The position numbers and the translations under genes were made by a program. DNA of 64,000 bases from Rehmannia glutinosa (Eukaryota > Streptophyta > Magnoliopsida > Lamiales > Orobanchaceae), in contig JABTTQ020000228.1 of the NCBI GenBank assembly GCA_016081115.2, forward strand, positions 1-64,000. Reading direction: 5' to 3'. The stretch's first letter is position 1; each line of letters begins with the position of its first letter. Positions 33,126-46,050 of this stretch are shown here, piece by piece. The notes under the pieces are model-generated. The model did no database searches and was not told the DNA's origin. It worked only from the letters and a program-made list of their open reading frames with translations.

Positions 33126-36100
33126 TCATCCGGAGGCAATTGAACTTGCTACGAAACTAGACTTGTACGGCGTTCTTGCTATATTTGTTATCCTTTTCTT
33201 CTTTTGTGACACAAAATCATCATCATCATCACTATCATCTATTATCCGCTTCTTTGCTTTTAGTTCGCCATTCTTGGGAACGGGCTGTGGCCTTTTGAAC
33301 TCTCGGGTTTAGTTGACACGGAGGGTGGTGGAGATTTTATTGGAGTACCCGTCCGAAGTTGCTTTTGCTTCCTCTGCTTTTTGTAAACGCTTTTCTTGCT
33401 CTCTCTGGTGACAACATGCCATGTTCCATCAACCTGCAAACATAAAAGGGTATCTACCTAAGAACATATTACAGCATTGTCCGACATGATTCGCAAAATA
33501 TCACCGACAGATTACAGCATTCTTGATTGGACATGAGATAGAAGTATAATCGGTTAAACCATGAGCTTTATCTGAGCTTTAAGATCCAGCCAGATTGAAA
33601 CTAGTTCCTTTAAGGTATAATTACAAAAACACCCACGAGGTTTATTCTAATTATTAAAAAACCCAGTTATCTTTCAAAATTACAAATACCCTCTTGATGT
33701 TTGTTTCTTTCCTACAAATCACCGCTCAAGATGTCAGTATTTGTTAGGTAAATAAACCTCAAGGGGTATTTTTGAAAGATAACTGAGTTTTTTGTAATTA
33801 GGCTAAAGCTCATGGGTGTTTGTGTATCTCTTCCTATAATACCGAGAGTTATTTACTACGAACCATCTCAAGACATATATTAAGCTAATGAATTCTTGTA
33901 AGAAAAGGTGGCCAGCAATTTCTAGTTGTTGCAGACCACATCACAAAATTGCAGATATGTCCCAAAGTAGGGAAAACTACATAAAGAAAAAAACCCAAGT
34001 TTTGGGTTAGGTACAAAAATATCCAGAGAAGTTTCAAAATTATATAAACCCCCTTGAGGTATGAATTCGTCTTACTTATTTACCCAAACTGTTAGTTGAA
34101 TGGACGTCATTAAAAGTTTCACAATTGCATCCCTCGATTTTTCTAAATATTACAATGAGCTAAAACTTTTCGTCTTAAATTTTACAATTACATCCCTCAA
34201 TTTTGCTAAATATTACAAATAGCCAGGACAAAAATTTGGGCTCTTTGTAAAAATTAGAAAAGTGAGGGATGTAGATGTAAAATATTTGACGACATCAACA
34301 TATGATTGTGTATCTCATGGGTGTTTGTGTATCTCTTCCTATAATACCGAGAGTTGTTTACTACGAACCATCTCAAGACATATATTAAGCTAATGAATTC
34401 TTGTAAGAAAAGGTGGCCAGCAATTTCTAGTTGTTGCAGACCACATCACAAAATTGCAGATATATCCCAAAGTAGGGAAAACTACATAAAGAAAAAAACC
34501 CAAGTTTTGGGTTAGGTACAAAAATATCCAGAGAAGTTTCAAAATTATATAAACCCCTTGAGGTATGAATTCGTCTTACTTATTTACCCAAACTGTTAGT
34601 TGAGCGGACGTCATTAAAAATTTCACAATTACATCCCTCAATTTTTCTAAATATTACAATGAGCTCAAACTTTTTGTCTTATATTTTACAATTACATCCC
34701 TCGATTTTGCTAATATTACAAATAGCCAGACGAAAATTTGGGGTCTTTGTAATAATTAGAAAAGTGGGGGATGTAGATGTAAAATATTTGACCACATCAG
34801 CATCTGTTAGGTCAACGGTTAGTTGGGGCAAAATGTAAGATAGAAAACAAACATTTGGATTTTTAGTTAGTTACTCCAAACCTCACCAAAGTATTTGAGA
34901 TCGTCTCCTGGCTGTATTTAACAAACACTAAGGTTCTTCTCAACACAAATCCTCATTAAGTAAAGATACAGAAATGAAGAACAATATCAAATTGTGTCTC
35001 ATTTAGCCTATCAGCAACTCTACATAGAACAAAATTCGGGGCCATCTTTAACCAATAACAAAATATTTGTTTTCCTCAAAGCCTTTACCCCTTTATACCA
35101 TAAAATTATTTTTTGGACATCATTATTATAAAGATGGCACTGATCACCTCTGTATTAGTATCTCTATTTGACAGGAAAACTATGAAAGTTGGAGGATCAA
35201 ACACAACACGCTTTATATCATTATTCAAGGAATTAAGAATACAATAGTCATTCCACACTTAGAGGATATTTGGCTGAGCTTATAAGATCTTATTTGTAAC
35301 GACTTCCTTTGATTTTTACCTTTTCTATTTTTGAATGAAATATCCAATGGGGTTGAGGGAATAAGGCGCATTCCCTAACTAGTGTATGGTTTTTACCATT
35401 TTAATTACAAAACTGTTATTACTAACATATAATAAGCTACACCATCTTATTTTATCCAAACACTTCAACAATGTATTCTCAAAACAAGATCTAGCATCTT
35501 ATAAGATGTAGGAGCTTATAAAATCTTTTAAATATGCTTAGCCAAAAAGTCTCTTAATGATCCAGAAACTCTAGGAAAATGTAAGAGTAGAAAAAAATGA
35601 CCAAAACTACTAGAGGGAAACTTAAGTTTTTTGTGTATCTTTTTATGATATAGCTCCTCCATCCCAATAAAGCCAAGAAGCAAGTTAGTAGCTGCAGTTC
35701 CCCAGATCAATGATAGAACAACAACTTTTCCCAGTTTTTCTGTTCGATTTTCAATAATCAAACTCTATAGTTCAGCTTTTGAAAAAATCAAACAATATTC
35801 ATTGTAGTTTACAGAGCATCTATCATCATCAGCTTCAACCAAAATATGGACACACATCGGAAATCAGATACTGAATAGGAGATAAAGAACATGGGAGGCA
35901 CTTGCACAATTACACAGATAAAAATAAATAAAAATTGACCATATGTAAAACTAGTTGGTGTAGCTCATCACAATATACTACTATTCATCAATAATTTTGA
36001 AAAATCAAGCTAATCTAATAAATACCAAATAAATTGCATGAGAAAAGAAGGTTGTCATGTATGTCACCACATATTGGCTGAATATCTTAATTGGGAATGA

Positions 36101-37508
36101 ATTGCAAGTCATTCTGCAAGTTTGGTGTCCTCGTGAAAAGACAAGATTTGAAAACCTCATGTATATCAAACTCCAAAAATTCACTCAAACAGAAGATCCC
36201 ATACACTTAAACAAAACTCACCAAAATTCAGCCATTTCACTTGAAGGTATCTGCTTGGATAATGATTCGTAAAATATTCTCAATGGTTCTCGTTGTAACA
36301 TGAGAAGAGAAAAGATTCAGTCAAGACAAAATTCCTTCAAAAAAATAACTCCATTGTACTAAAAATAATTGCTAAAGATACAGAACCTCTTCAGGAACAT
36401 CAAATTTCTGGCCCGGCAATGAAAAAACTTTCTTCTCTCTGGTTTTAGTCACTGTTTTCATAACAGTTTTTGACTGAGTTGATGTTTTCTTTACCTTCAC
36501 TTGATCAATGTATATTGAAATTCAATTAGAGCCATAATCAAAACTCCAACATTTAGTATTATAGTAGAACAACAATATGGAATCGAAAAACAATCCCATT
36601 TGCGGATAAATAATGCAACAAATTATATTTCAAATAAGAAAAAAATATATAGTGCTAAAGATCATTGAAAAGAAGACAATCCACACTCGGGAGTCGATAG
36701 GAAAAATAGCATACAACTACTGGTTGCATTCTATGTACACTACAAAACAATCAACACAAGAGAGAATTGTAACATGATTGTATGATTTCTCCAATCCTAT
36801 TAAATATACACAAATTCTTAAGTAAATATTACACATGAAAATCAAAGTTGATTACCAGTTATTATGATTAAACATCCCGACTTTGCTTATCGTATAAACA
36901 CTCGCCGGCCAACACCAAAACACCCCTCCAAGAAACAAATAAGGATGAAACCTAATGGTTTAAACCCAAACAAGAAAATCAATTGACTGATAGATCAGCT
37001 ATAATCCTTGCAATAAAGCACCCCAGTTTTCCATATATGAACATTTTGATGATAAAATGATAAAATAAACCACATCTAATGATATATATAAAAAAAAAAA
37101 AGCAATTATTTCCAAAAATTAGCACCTCGCAAAAACAGAATTGCAAATTGATGTTAAAGAACATTCTTTTGACGATCCCAGCTAAATACATTGCCAAACT
37201 CACAGAATCTACAAATTGAAGGATTAAAAAACCGATCTTTGCAAATGGGCATCTCAGTTTTACCTACAGGATTGACAATAATTGAATTATGATGAAAAAA
37301 AAGGGAAGAAAAAAGTAATCTTTACCATTTTGGAGACATTGATTGTGGATCTGTTCTTTGCATCAGCAGCAGAATTCTTGATTGATCCCTCAATAACTTT
37401 CTTCTTTGTTGCAGATGAATCGATCTTGGGCCTTGAAGATGATGATGGCCCAGCTCCAATATTGGGCTTAAATTTCATGGAATTACTGGATTTTGCATCT
37501 GCGGCCAT
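33126..37508 (-). CDS. conserved plant protein of unknown function (basic, SPERARKAF motif)
   Basis: Four exons can be placed: 37508-37326 (61 codons, MAADAKSSNSMKFK start, Ser/Lys-rich, disordered), 36494-36387 (ends SLPGQKFDVPEE), 36292-36222 (REPLRIFYESLSKQIPSSEM, then AEFW) and 33433-33126 (LMEHGMLSPERARKAF, then a Lys/Asp-rich tail with DDSDDDDD). Splice sites are GT-AG except the poor acceptor of exon 3. Introns are short except the last (2.8 kb). The compact middle block PLRIFYESL..SEMAEFWLMEHG is conserved among plant proteins that I recognise but cannot name; no enzyme motif is present. The basic, acid-run tail suggests a nuclear protein (inference). Exon 4 has two 1-base frame breaks (near 33385 and 33300). 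Confidence 0.65.
33613..33838. repeat. foldback MITE in intron, copy 4
   Basis: Left arm GTATAATTACAAAAACACCC and CCCAGTTATCTTTCAAAATT; right arm TTTTGAAAGATAACTGAG and TTTTTTGTAATTAGGCT. The arms pair over about 90 bases. It lies in the last intron of the conserved-protein gene. Confidence 0.7.
33811..34804. repeat. 505-bp tandem duplication in intron
   Basis: 33811-34315 and 34316-34804 are near-identical, both starting CATGGGTGTTTGTGTATC and containing GAAAAGGTGGCCAGCAATTT and CCAAGTTTTGGGTTAGG. Each copy holds a half-MITE of the foldback family. The repeat is wholly inside the last intron of the minus-strand gene. Confidence 0.85.
35267..35552. repeat. TIR MITE in intron (TTTGGCTGAGCTTATAAG ends)
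   Basis: TTTGGCTGAGCTTATAAGAT at the left is matched by the inverse of ATCTTTTAAATATGCTTAGC at the right, with TATAAGATGTAGGAGCTTAT in between. Non-coding; lies in the 2.8 kb intron. Confidence 0.6.
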
Positions 37509-37981
37509 GGATGTTTTTTTTTTTTTTTTTCTGTTATCAAAATTCTGTATTTAACTAAAACCCTGCTTTCAATCTGTTCAATCTTGGATTCTGTTTCATC
37601 TTGCTTTTCATACCAATTGTGAAAATAGCATTTCCTCACGGTTTTCTGTGCAGAAATTAAAAAATTAGAAAATGGGAAAAAGAAAAAGACGGCAGGTTAG
37701 AGTTAGACTAGACAAAAGTAGTTTGATTGAGTTTTTAACTGTCTTTATGGATATTTACCTAATCTTACTGTTACATTTGCATCAGGTTTGTTTTTGGATA
37801 TTTGCAGAAGAAAGAAATAAAGACAAAAATCCACTAAAATATCAGAGGTAATAAAGAATAATTACTATTAGCAGACTGTAATGAATTGAATGCTTTAAAG
37901 TTTTAAAAATCCAGAAATATTAGGTGAATCAAGAAAAGTCTAATTGCTGGAATAACTCCAATAAGATTTCAGTTCTACTTT

Positions 37982-38197
37982 TCAAGTTTTTAAAGCATAC
38001 AAAATGAGTGTGAAGAGAGGTAAAAAAATTCCATGGTGCACTTTGCAAAGGTGAGCGTGATGTCTGGCCAAGGCCTTTCTGATGTGGTTGTTCGAATCCT
38101 TCCAGTAACGATCTACGGGGTGGATGAGAACTTTACGCGCATGTGGTGATTTCGGTCTTGGCAGCTCAAAGACACGACTAGTTGAGGCATAACCCAT
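37982..38197 (-). CDS. possible small protein (71 codons), not recognised
   Basis: An uninterrupted 71-codon frame starting MGYASTSRVFELPRPKSPHA and continuing with RKVLIHPVDRYWKDSNNH. Its composition is balanced (Arg, His, Pro, aromatic residues), unlike the low-complexity frames around it, and it ends in a short hydrophobic stretch. No domain is recognised. It sits 0.5 kb upstream of the conserved-protein gene on the same strand. It could be one exon of a longer gene or chance. Confidence 0.3.
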   Translation of the reverse strand: MGYASTSRVFELPRPKSPHARKVLIHPVDRYWKDSNNHIRKALARHHAHLCKVHHGIFLPLFTLILYALKT

Positions 38198-38239
38198 AAC
38201 TTCGCTTCACATCCTCCACGAAATTTTAGAAGCGAAAGC

Positions 38240-39540
38240 GTAGTTGCGCCGGGGGATGAGATTCATCCTTTTTGGTAAGGTCTTTTGGATTTTGTCATTT
38301 TGTGAGTATGGGAATTATGACGTATTTATGTTTCTTTCTTTCTTTTTGTTTTTCTTTTTAAGGAATGATTTTTGTTACATGATATTCTCTCCGGTCTTCA
38401 TAATATTATATGTTCATTTTTTATTGAAAACATAATTTTGAATGAGTTAAAAAAAAGTAAAAAATTTAATGTGCTTTAAAGATAATGCCATAAAGATGTT
38501 AATTGTTGCATTTGACTAATTATACGTTAAAATGTCTTGCGAAACTTATGAATTACATTTGATCATTTTGTTAAAATAATATCAGGGGTGCAAAGGAAAG
38601 TCTAGAATGGAGTGTTGAATAGACTTTACTAAATTTTTCAATCTTTAAAATCAGTGTTACAAGAAACAACTATTTCCTTTAGAGAGTTGTGTTAAGTTTC
38701 AGCGGGACAATTAACCAGTTCCCTTAGAGAGTTGTTGATAAAGTAGCTTAGCTTAGTGAAGTTAACTCTTTAGAAAATCAGTTTCTTGTTAAAACAGTGA
38801 AAGTCTTGCACCCTTTTTAAGATTGATTTGTCAACGCTTATACTTTTTGAACAATTATTATCTAGATGGATAGCAAATAGAGAAATTAAATGAAATGCAT
38901 AATTAAAGTGCAGTAAAATAAAGACTTGTTTTGATCACACAGCCAACTAATTTTGGACTCAGGTCTTCGCAAGACAGTTATCTCACTACTTCAATTTCTT
39001 TGAACCTTCAGGGATTGATCACACTGCGTCCTTCAAATTCAAATCAGGTTTAACTTTGAACCTAACTATACTTCCTTCAATCCTTGGAAATATAAACCCC
39101 TTTGTTTAAACAAATGTTTTTCCTCTTCAACTCGATGAACAACTTCGATCTTTAAACTTAGAAGTGTTGGATGAAGTTTCTTTAGTTTAGCTTGAGGATT
39201 TTCAAATTTAGCCTGAGAGAGTGTTTGCAGTTTTTGCCTTTCGCTTTGTAAGAGATATATTTGTTTTATTTATTATATTTTCCCATAATTTATCCTAATA
39301 ATTAGGTCTAATCATAACCACAAGATGAAATATCCACACACAAAAAAAAAGAAATACATTAAAATAGAAAAGACAAAACATCTAACTCACAAGCAAAAGA
39401 GAATATACCTCTCATCCACTCTATTTACAGAAAAATAATTTCCTCATCTCCTTGAACCATATTGTCAACTTTTCCTTCCTCTCAATGCCAATTATTGTGT
39501 GCTTCCACAAACTCTACAGTATAAACATCTACACTTCTGT
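38240..39540. other. intergenic DNA between genes
   Basis: No gene is visible. 38640-38800 has a weakly repeated TTTCCTTTAGAGAGTTGT module, and 38940-39200 looks like an old LTR scrap (GGGATTGATCACACTGCGTC). The last 250 bases include the likely 3' UTR of exostosin gene 1. Confidence 0.45.
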
Positions 39541-39554
39541 AAATTCTAAATCCA

Positions 39555-42500
39555 TTACAAAGGTCTTGTCTGAAACACTCTATTGTACCAAATAGAATGT
39601 AATATCATATGAAAAACATCATACTTCACAGGCCTAGAATGCCAAAGAAAATGCTGCTGTACCTGCTTAACCCTCTTCTGCATCTCAATGTATCTTTCCT
39701 TCGAAATCGACAAAAGTATACTCTTCAAATTCGGTATATCCTTCTCCAACACAAAAACCATAAACGACTCCCAATTTAACGTCTCAAAAAATGGAGGGAC
39801 AAAATTGTCCGAAATAATAACCGGAACACACTCATAGAAAATAGCCTCCACCACTCGAGGGCTATTGACTTGAAACCTTTAGCACAAATGCAGTACTTGC
39901 TGCTCTTCATATACTGAACATAGCTCATCTGACCTTTCGCTTTACGCATTTTACCAAAGATTTTCATATCGGGATCTTTATTTTCCCAGTAATTTAGCAA
40001 AACGGGACGTAGAGAACCGTGCATGCGCCCAGCGAAGAAAGAAAGCAAGGATTTGTCTATGGGAAGGAGGGTTTCCTCCGAGTTGCTTAAGAGGATTCTG
40101 AGGAGATCGGACGGATGTTTCAGGGAGAGAAACGTCTTTACCGAATTGAAATCCTTCTTTGATATCAGAATTGCATAAAGCTCTAATACAATTAGCCATG
40201 ATTTGTCTTGTCTCTGCTGGTGCCTGAGAAAACAAAGATGGGCTCTTATCAATAAATATAGGGATAATTACAAAATTACCCTTTAGGTTTGGGCTAATTA
40301 CTAAAAAAACCCATTTATCTTTCAAATTTACAAATACCATACCCATCAAGGTATAACAAACAGCCCATTCATTTTTTTTCTTAACAAATACCCCACTGTT
40401 GATGCCTTGATGGTGCAATTTGTAAAATAAAAACAAGGGATAGCCATGAAACATCTCAGTTTTTTTTTTTTTTTTTGTAATTAGCCCAAACCTCAGGTGT
40501 GTTTTTCCAGTTATCCCTAAAAACAAATATTAAAGGGGTATTTGTAATTAATCCATAAATATAAGAAACATACCCAATCATGACAGGCAACAAGAAAATG
40601 GTCAGCTCCATCAGTTCTATTCCAGAAATTATATTTTTGCTAATCATCTCGTAGTTACTTAAAGCTTCGATCAAGTTATTGCGATTGTGGGAATCGGGTG
40701 CGTATAGAGACACCTCTAAATTTCGAGAACTGAAAGGTAAGTAGAAAAGGTTGGCTTTTTTGGGTTTTTAGTAACAAATCTTTTGTTTGCTTTTAGCAGC
40801 TTCATGAACCATCCTTCTGATGCATATATTCCTTTAAGAGGTGGCTGATGGAATATAGGTTTTTCTCCTTCGGCGTAGATATAAACTTTGAGAGTCTGCT
40901 CCATCAACTCGTAGCTCCTACAAAGGACAATTTGAAAGCTGCTTTGGTGAACTAAAACCCGCAAAAAACATCAGTACCTTTCTGTTGCAAACATCATTTA
41001 ACACTAAATTAAATCCAGTCAAACCATCAAATAAATATGTTACTTCAGAGCAAGATTCTCACAATCGCAATGAGAATTGGTATAGGTTGTATACAATTCA
41101 ACTGTAGCTTACATGCATAGACCAAAAGGTCCAAGAGTTTGAGCAAAACATTGCAGCCACTTTTTCTGTGGATGCACATTTTTAGTTCATTGAAATTGTA
41201 TGCGATAATTACAAAAACTACCCTAGAGGTTTGGAGTAATTACAAAAAAACCCAGAAAAGTTACAAAATTACAAAAAACACCCTGAGGTTTGATTATGTC
41301 TTAAGTGTAAGGGGATAACTGTAATATGTTTATAAATGTAAAGGGGTGTTTGAAATGTTTTTGCTTATAAAGGGGGCAAGTGTAATACAAACCAAACCTC
41401 AAGGGGATTTTTGTAATTTTCAGAAACCTCTAGGTTCTTTTTGTTATTAGCAGCTCAAACCTCAGGGGTAGTTTATGTAATTATCCCAAATTGTATTCTC
41501 CCCAATAACCTTCAGAAACATAGAGAACTAAGAAGAAAGTAAGCAAATATATTAGCATTAAGATTTATGTAGGCTAAGTGCAGAGTTGACTCGGACTTCT
41601 AGGTCGCTCGAAAGAAGGTAATGAAAAACCACATAACAATATCTAAACTTCATTAACTGCATGAGTTCAAAGTGTACTTGAATGGACGAAATACATGTTG
41701 AAGATGCAGGGAATACTATTTAACACTAAAAAACAAAACTTTGTCAGAATTAATATTTGGCTGAACAGAAATTCAAGATGGCTTCTAAGTTTATGTTATA
41801 GTCAATGTAGATTTACAACGAGCAATTTGAAGTTCCAAACTCCCAAAAACGTGTTCACAACTTAACAAACAGTGACATATCCTGGAATACAAGCCAACTT
41901 CAGGGAAGTTCTGATTCATCAAAATACGTAAGTACCCAAATGCTATGAAGAAAGTTTGGTTTCCATACAAATGTCAAATTCTACCCGCGTACTGTTTTCT
42001 TCTTTTTGTAAAGTACATAAGTTTCTAATGCATGAATCCACCATCCACATGTGGTTAAATAAAGGTATTATGTGGAAAGATGTAAAATCTTGGTAAATCT
42101 ATTTACCTTTTAGATTATAACAGCTCAAAGAAGCATAAGTATAAGCTTGCCAGAAACATGAATATGACATATAGCAATCTAAAAATGTAAAGCAGTTCCT
42201 AAATTTGCTTACCTTTTAAATTCAGAAAAGTTTCTATACAAGCTAACATCAAATTGCGGGTCCCTTTCTATAATTGATGCATTCTGAATAAGGGACTTTG
42301 CATTTAGTAATTCTTGATCTACTGTTGAAGACCATCGAGGCTTCTGCATACAGAATAAAAGAAACATTGTAAAAAAGAGAGCAAAACCAAACCAGTTTTT
42401 GCCGAAAAACATATGAGACAACAATTTAAATACATACCACTCTCCTATATGATACATAACTCTGGAGCAGCATATCGTTCATTTTAGATATAGGCACTAC

Positions 42501-43229
42501 TGATGGAACGCTACTGATAGAAGGATCGCTCAATGGCTCAGAATCGCCGGCCTTCAGAATCTTAGGATTTTCGTTGTTTTGAAGTATATTCTCAGCATCT
42601 TTTCCCGTCGATGTAATTGGAGAAGAAGCTTCTACGTCAGTATTTGAACTTTTATCCGGATTTTCTGGAGATGCAAAGTGGGACGGCAAATTTGATGGTG
42701 ATTTAGCAGCTGAACGGGTTTCCTGATTGGAAATTCTGTTTTTATTTTCGTCAGATATTTTCGAAGTATTTCCTGATTTTTCTGTAGTCTCGTCTAACGG
42801 GAAGCTATTATTTGTTACTATTCTCTCATTGGTTGAGTTGTGATCCATTTCTATAAAGTCCTTGGATGGAGACTCATCCTCGGGATCAATATCATTATTT
42901 AAAGTATCATCCAAACTATTGTTGTTTTCAGGATCTTTGACATTTTTCGCATCACTATTTTTTTCATCAAAGGGGTTTATACGACTCGATGTCCCATTAG
43001 CATCATTCAAATCAGTAGAGTTTAACTTACTAAAGTAAGTTAGATTTCTTGAAGTAGAATCTCTAAAGCTGTCCACTTGCGATTTTTCAGTTGAAAATAA
43101 AGATGATAAAATACTACTATATGGAAGCTCGAAATACTGAACAAACAAAATCAATCCAAAAATCACTCCTATCAGCAACAGAAGTCGCCTGGTCTCCACA
43201 AGAAAAGCGTATCGAAGTTCATTGCCCAT
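39555..43229 (-). CDS. exostosin-type glycosyltransferase (GT47), gene 1
   Basis: Coding exons: 43229-42438, 42343-42213, 40917-40574 and 40223-39555, all GT-AG. The protein (about 645 residues after frame correction) starts MGNELRYAFLVETRRLLLLI. That stretch gives a type II signal anchor (about residues 13-33), fitting a Golgi enzyme. Residues about 40-250 are a Ser/Asn/Asp-rich stem. The exostosin domain follows: SYELMEQTLKVYIYAEG, EGWFMKLL, DHFLVACHDW, then MHGSLRPVLLNYWENKDPD, MKSSKYCICAKG and EAIFYECVPVIISDNF (nucleotide-sugar site region). Plant GT47 relatives transfer sugars in cell-wall polysaccharides; the acceptor here is unknown. Frame breaks: one A short near 40755, one A short near 40640, a 4-base gain near 40043 and one A short near 39868. 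Homopolymer losses suggest either a recent pseudogene or consensus errors. Confidence 0.85.
40258..40533. repeat. foldback MITE in exostosin gene 1 intron 3
   Basis: GGGATAATTACAAAATTACCC and GGGCTAATTACTAAAAAA at one end pair with TGTAATTAGCCCAAACCTCAG and CCAGTTATCCC at the other. It fills most of the 350-base intron (40573-40224). Member of the GGGATAATTACAAA family. Confidence 0.8.
41198..41488. repeat. foldback MITE in exostosin gene 1 intron 2
   Basis: GCGATAATTACAAAAACTACC and GGTTTGGAGTAATTAC pair with GCTCAAACCTCAGG and GTAATTATCCC. About 290 bp. The matching intron of gene 2 (56175-55749) has no copy. Confidence 0.8.
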
Positions 43230-44390
43230 GTTAAGCCCCTCGAAAGAAAGGATCGATACAATGCACCAAGAGAGTTCTGCAGAAAAAGGATTAACCTATT
43301 AATTAAAGTGTGTCCATGTGTCTATAGCTTCAATCTGATAAGTAGCTAACCCGAAAAAGAAAAGCATCATTGTAAATGTTACAAGTTGGATATCATTTCA
43401 ACAATTGAAAAACAGGGAGCAATTTCAAGATTATAACAATATAGTATTCAATTACTAAACATAATGTTTAAATTAACGCAGCCAAAATTCAGATGAGAGT
43501 TTGACACTCACAAAGAAAATTAAGATTTAAATATCCAATCTTAGGGTTTATTATTTTCTACTATTTATCCCATCAACAAACAATTTTTTTCATTGATAAC
43601 TATCAAAAAAGCAATTAAGTAATCATTTTCAAAATTGGCGTAAACAAGCAGTAGAAAACGCGTTTCTTGATCATCAGAAATAAACTAGTGAACTAAATCA
43701 AGAAACACAGAAATACCAACAAAAAGAATAAATTGCAAGTCAAGAAGCCCAGGAAAAAACACAAACATCAAACAAAACCCCAATATCACTGAAAACCAGG
43801 GTAACAAAGAATCAACATAAACTGCAAGCGATTTGCTTCAGAATTCATAACATCAAACCTGGTTTTTTGAATTCCAAGACCTAAATATTACAGAAAAACC
43901 TCTACCTTAAAACTCGTTTCAAGAAATAACAGAACAGAGATCTGCCGTTGCATGCAATGCTGATTAGTCAACCGCAATTGAAGGAAGAAAAAAATCGCAT
44001 TATTGATTAAACTTAAGTTTGAAAATATAACTAAACAGAGAATTCAATAATGCCCACGTGCAAAGAATACTTATTTAAATCAGTACCTGTGTGATTTTTG
44101 AAATCGAACATCAACTCATCATTATTTTGTTTCTCTGGGACTTTTCTTGACTTCCCTCTTATTAATTTTTTTTTTTCAGTATAATGGGTTCTTGAGTTTT
44201 CTTGGGCTTGAGCGGTGGGAAAGAACAAACATAGCTATAATTAGAAAATCTTTTACAAACGTTCGTCTTTTACTTTTCTTGAAGGCCGAGCGTGTTTGGG
44301 TGTTTTTCTTTTTCTCTTGCTGACTTGTCAAGTCGGTGGAACGAATACTTGTAGTTTGGAGTTGGACTGGCATCTGTTCCATTTTTAATT
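43230..44390 (-). promoter_or_regulatory. 5' UTR with intron of exostosin gene 1
   Basis: Upstream of the start codon a good acceptor TTTTTCTGCAG (43277) and donor ACAG|GTACTG (44086) bound an 810-base leader intron. The first UTR exon would run from about 44087 upstream to near 44390. Gene 2 has the same arrangement. No TATA box was confidently placed. Confidence 0.45.
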
Positions 44391-44399
44391 TCCTACTCT

Positions 44400-45010
44400 T
44401 ATTTTTCTTCTTCTTTTTTTTTTTTTTTTTTTTTTAGCTTGAAAGAATGTCCCAAGTGATTAAGTGAAGATAAATAAAAATAGGACTGGAATCAAACCAA
44501 ATTGAGTTGGAATTTTGAGAGTTTGAGCTTAACTCGTTTATATAAGTCGAACTCAAGCCTAAATTTATTGAATATTCACGAACTTTTTCGAGTTTAATCG
44601 AGTCTAAACGAGCTTAGTAAACATCGATTATAAATTAAATTAGTCTTCAATTTATTACAAAATAAAAATTATATATATATCTAAGACGCATAATAAATCT
44701 ATTAAAACCTATGATTTTATTCAAATAAATAAGTTTTTGTTTAAATATTTCTATATTTATTATAAGTAAACGTATAAAAATTAAAATTAAAGTCAAACTA
44801 TTAGTTTAATTTATACGAGCTTATTAACGAGCCTGCTCACGAGCTTATTAACGAGTCTGCTTACGAGCTAACGAACCAAATATCTCTAAGTTTGAATTTT
44901 TGATTCATTTATTTTAACGAGCGTCATTAAGCAAACTCAAACGAGCTTTCATCGAGTTGAAATCTGAATAGTTTACGAGTGGTTTGGTTAATTTGCACCC
45001 ATAAATATAA
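44400..45010. repeat. ACGAGC/TCGAGT-rich plant MITE remnant
   Basis: After a long poly-T, 44500-45000 holds repeated AACGAGC, CACGAGCTTATTAACGAG and TCGAGTTTAATCGAG words in both orientations. It ends TTACGAGTGGTTTGG. This is the wording of a common degenerate plant repeat with GAGCTTGAGCTCG-type ends; the borders are unclear. Confidence 0.45.
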
Positions 45011-46050
45011 TACGGAGGATTTCTTATAAAGAAAATTTATAAACAAATATTAACCGGATTTTTCCATCCAAAAAAAATCATAAAAAGAATCTTCGGATTA
45101 AAAAAACTAATTGCGTTTTTTTTTTTATATGAATAAAGAAAAAATCAACCAAATATTACCACCATTTAAATCAAATGAGTTTTAAACTGAATTACCCTTG
45201 AAAATTTAGCAAATGGTGAGATAATTTCTTTTGTGATTTACCAATTGTTATATTTTATCAATTATGATGTTAGTTGTAGCTTTCGAAACTTTTAGGTCGT
45301 TTTGCATCATGTTAAACATATATAAAATTATTTTTTGCTACATATTTACATATCATGAAGTTCATACAATAATATTTTAATTTTTAACACACCATAAAAT
45401 GAAATATCATTGTATATTGAAAAAAAGAAAACCTCTCGAAGAGCTCATTTAATTACTCAATGTAAAAACTTTGAGGGCAATTCAGTTCAGAAGTGACAAA
45501 TGGTTAACGGTGTTAGTGAAGAATTAAAAGGTGAAGTTTTTCGAATGGGAGCTGATGAAATGAATGTTTTAAATTGAGAGATATATTCGTGAATTTTTAA
45601 ATACAAATGTTTATTCTAAAGTTTTTTTTGAGTACATATATTGGGAGGGGAGAAATTGGTGGGAATCCAATATCAAACCTATAACATAAGAATGAGAGTC
45701 TTAACGTCTTTAACTCTTAATCAGTGGACTAGAATACATTCCCATTATAGGGGTTTCTTTTATGCTTTTCAGTTTATTTTTATTATAAATAAATTAATTA
45801 GTTAGTTTTTTGGTTCGGAAAACAAAACATGATTGCACAAATAGGCCCATTGGGGGGATACTGCAAAAGGGCAAAATTTTTAAAACTATTTTAATTCCTT
45901 TTAATTTTTTAAATAAATGGAGATATATATATAAAAAGGTCTTTATCATGGCCGTCCGTCAGTGAAAGGAAAAATAATGTTAAACTTCAGGAAAAAAACA
46001 ACAAAAATAACTAAAAATACAATTTAAAAGAAGGCGTCTATTTCTAGAAG
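45010..46050. other. AT-rich intergenic DNA
   Basis: No gene or clear repeat is recognised between the MITE remnant and the LINE array. Confidence 0.55.
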
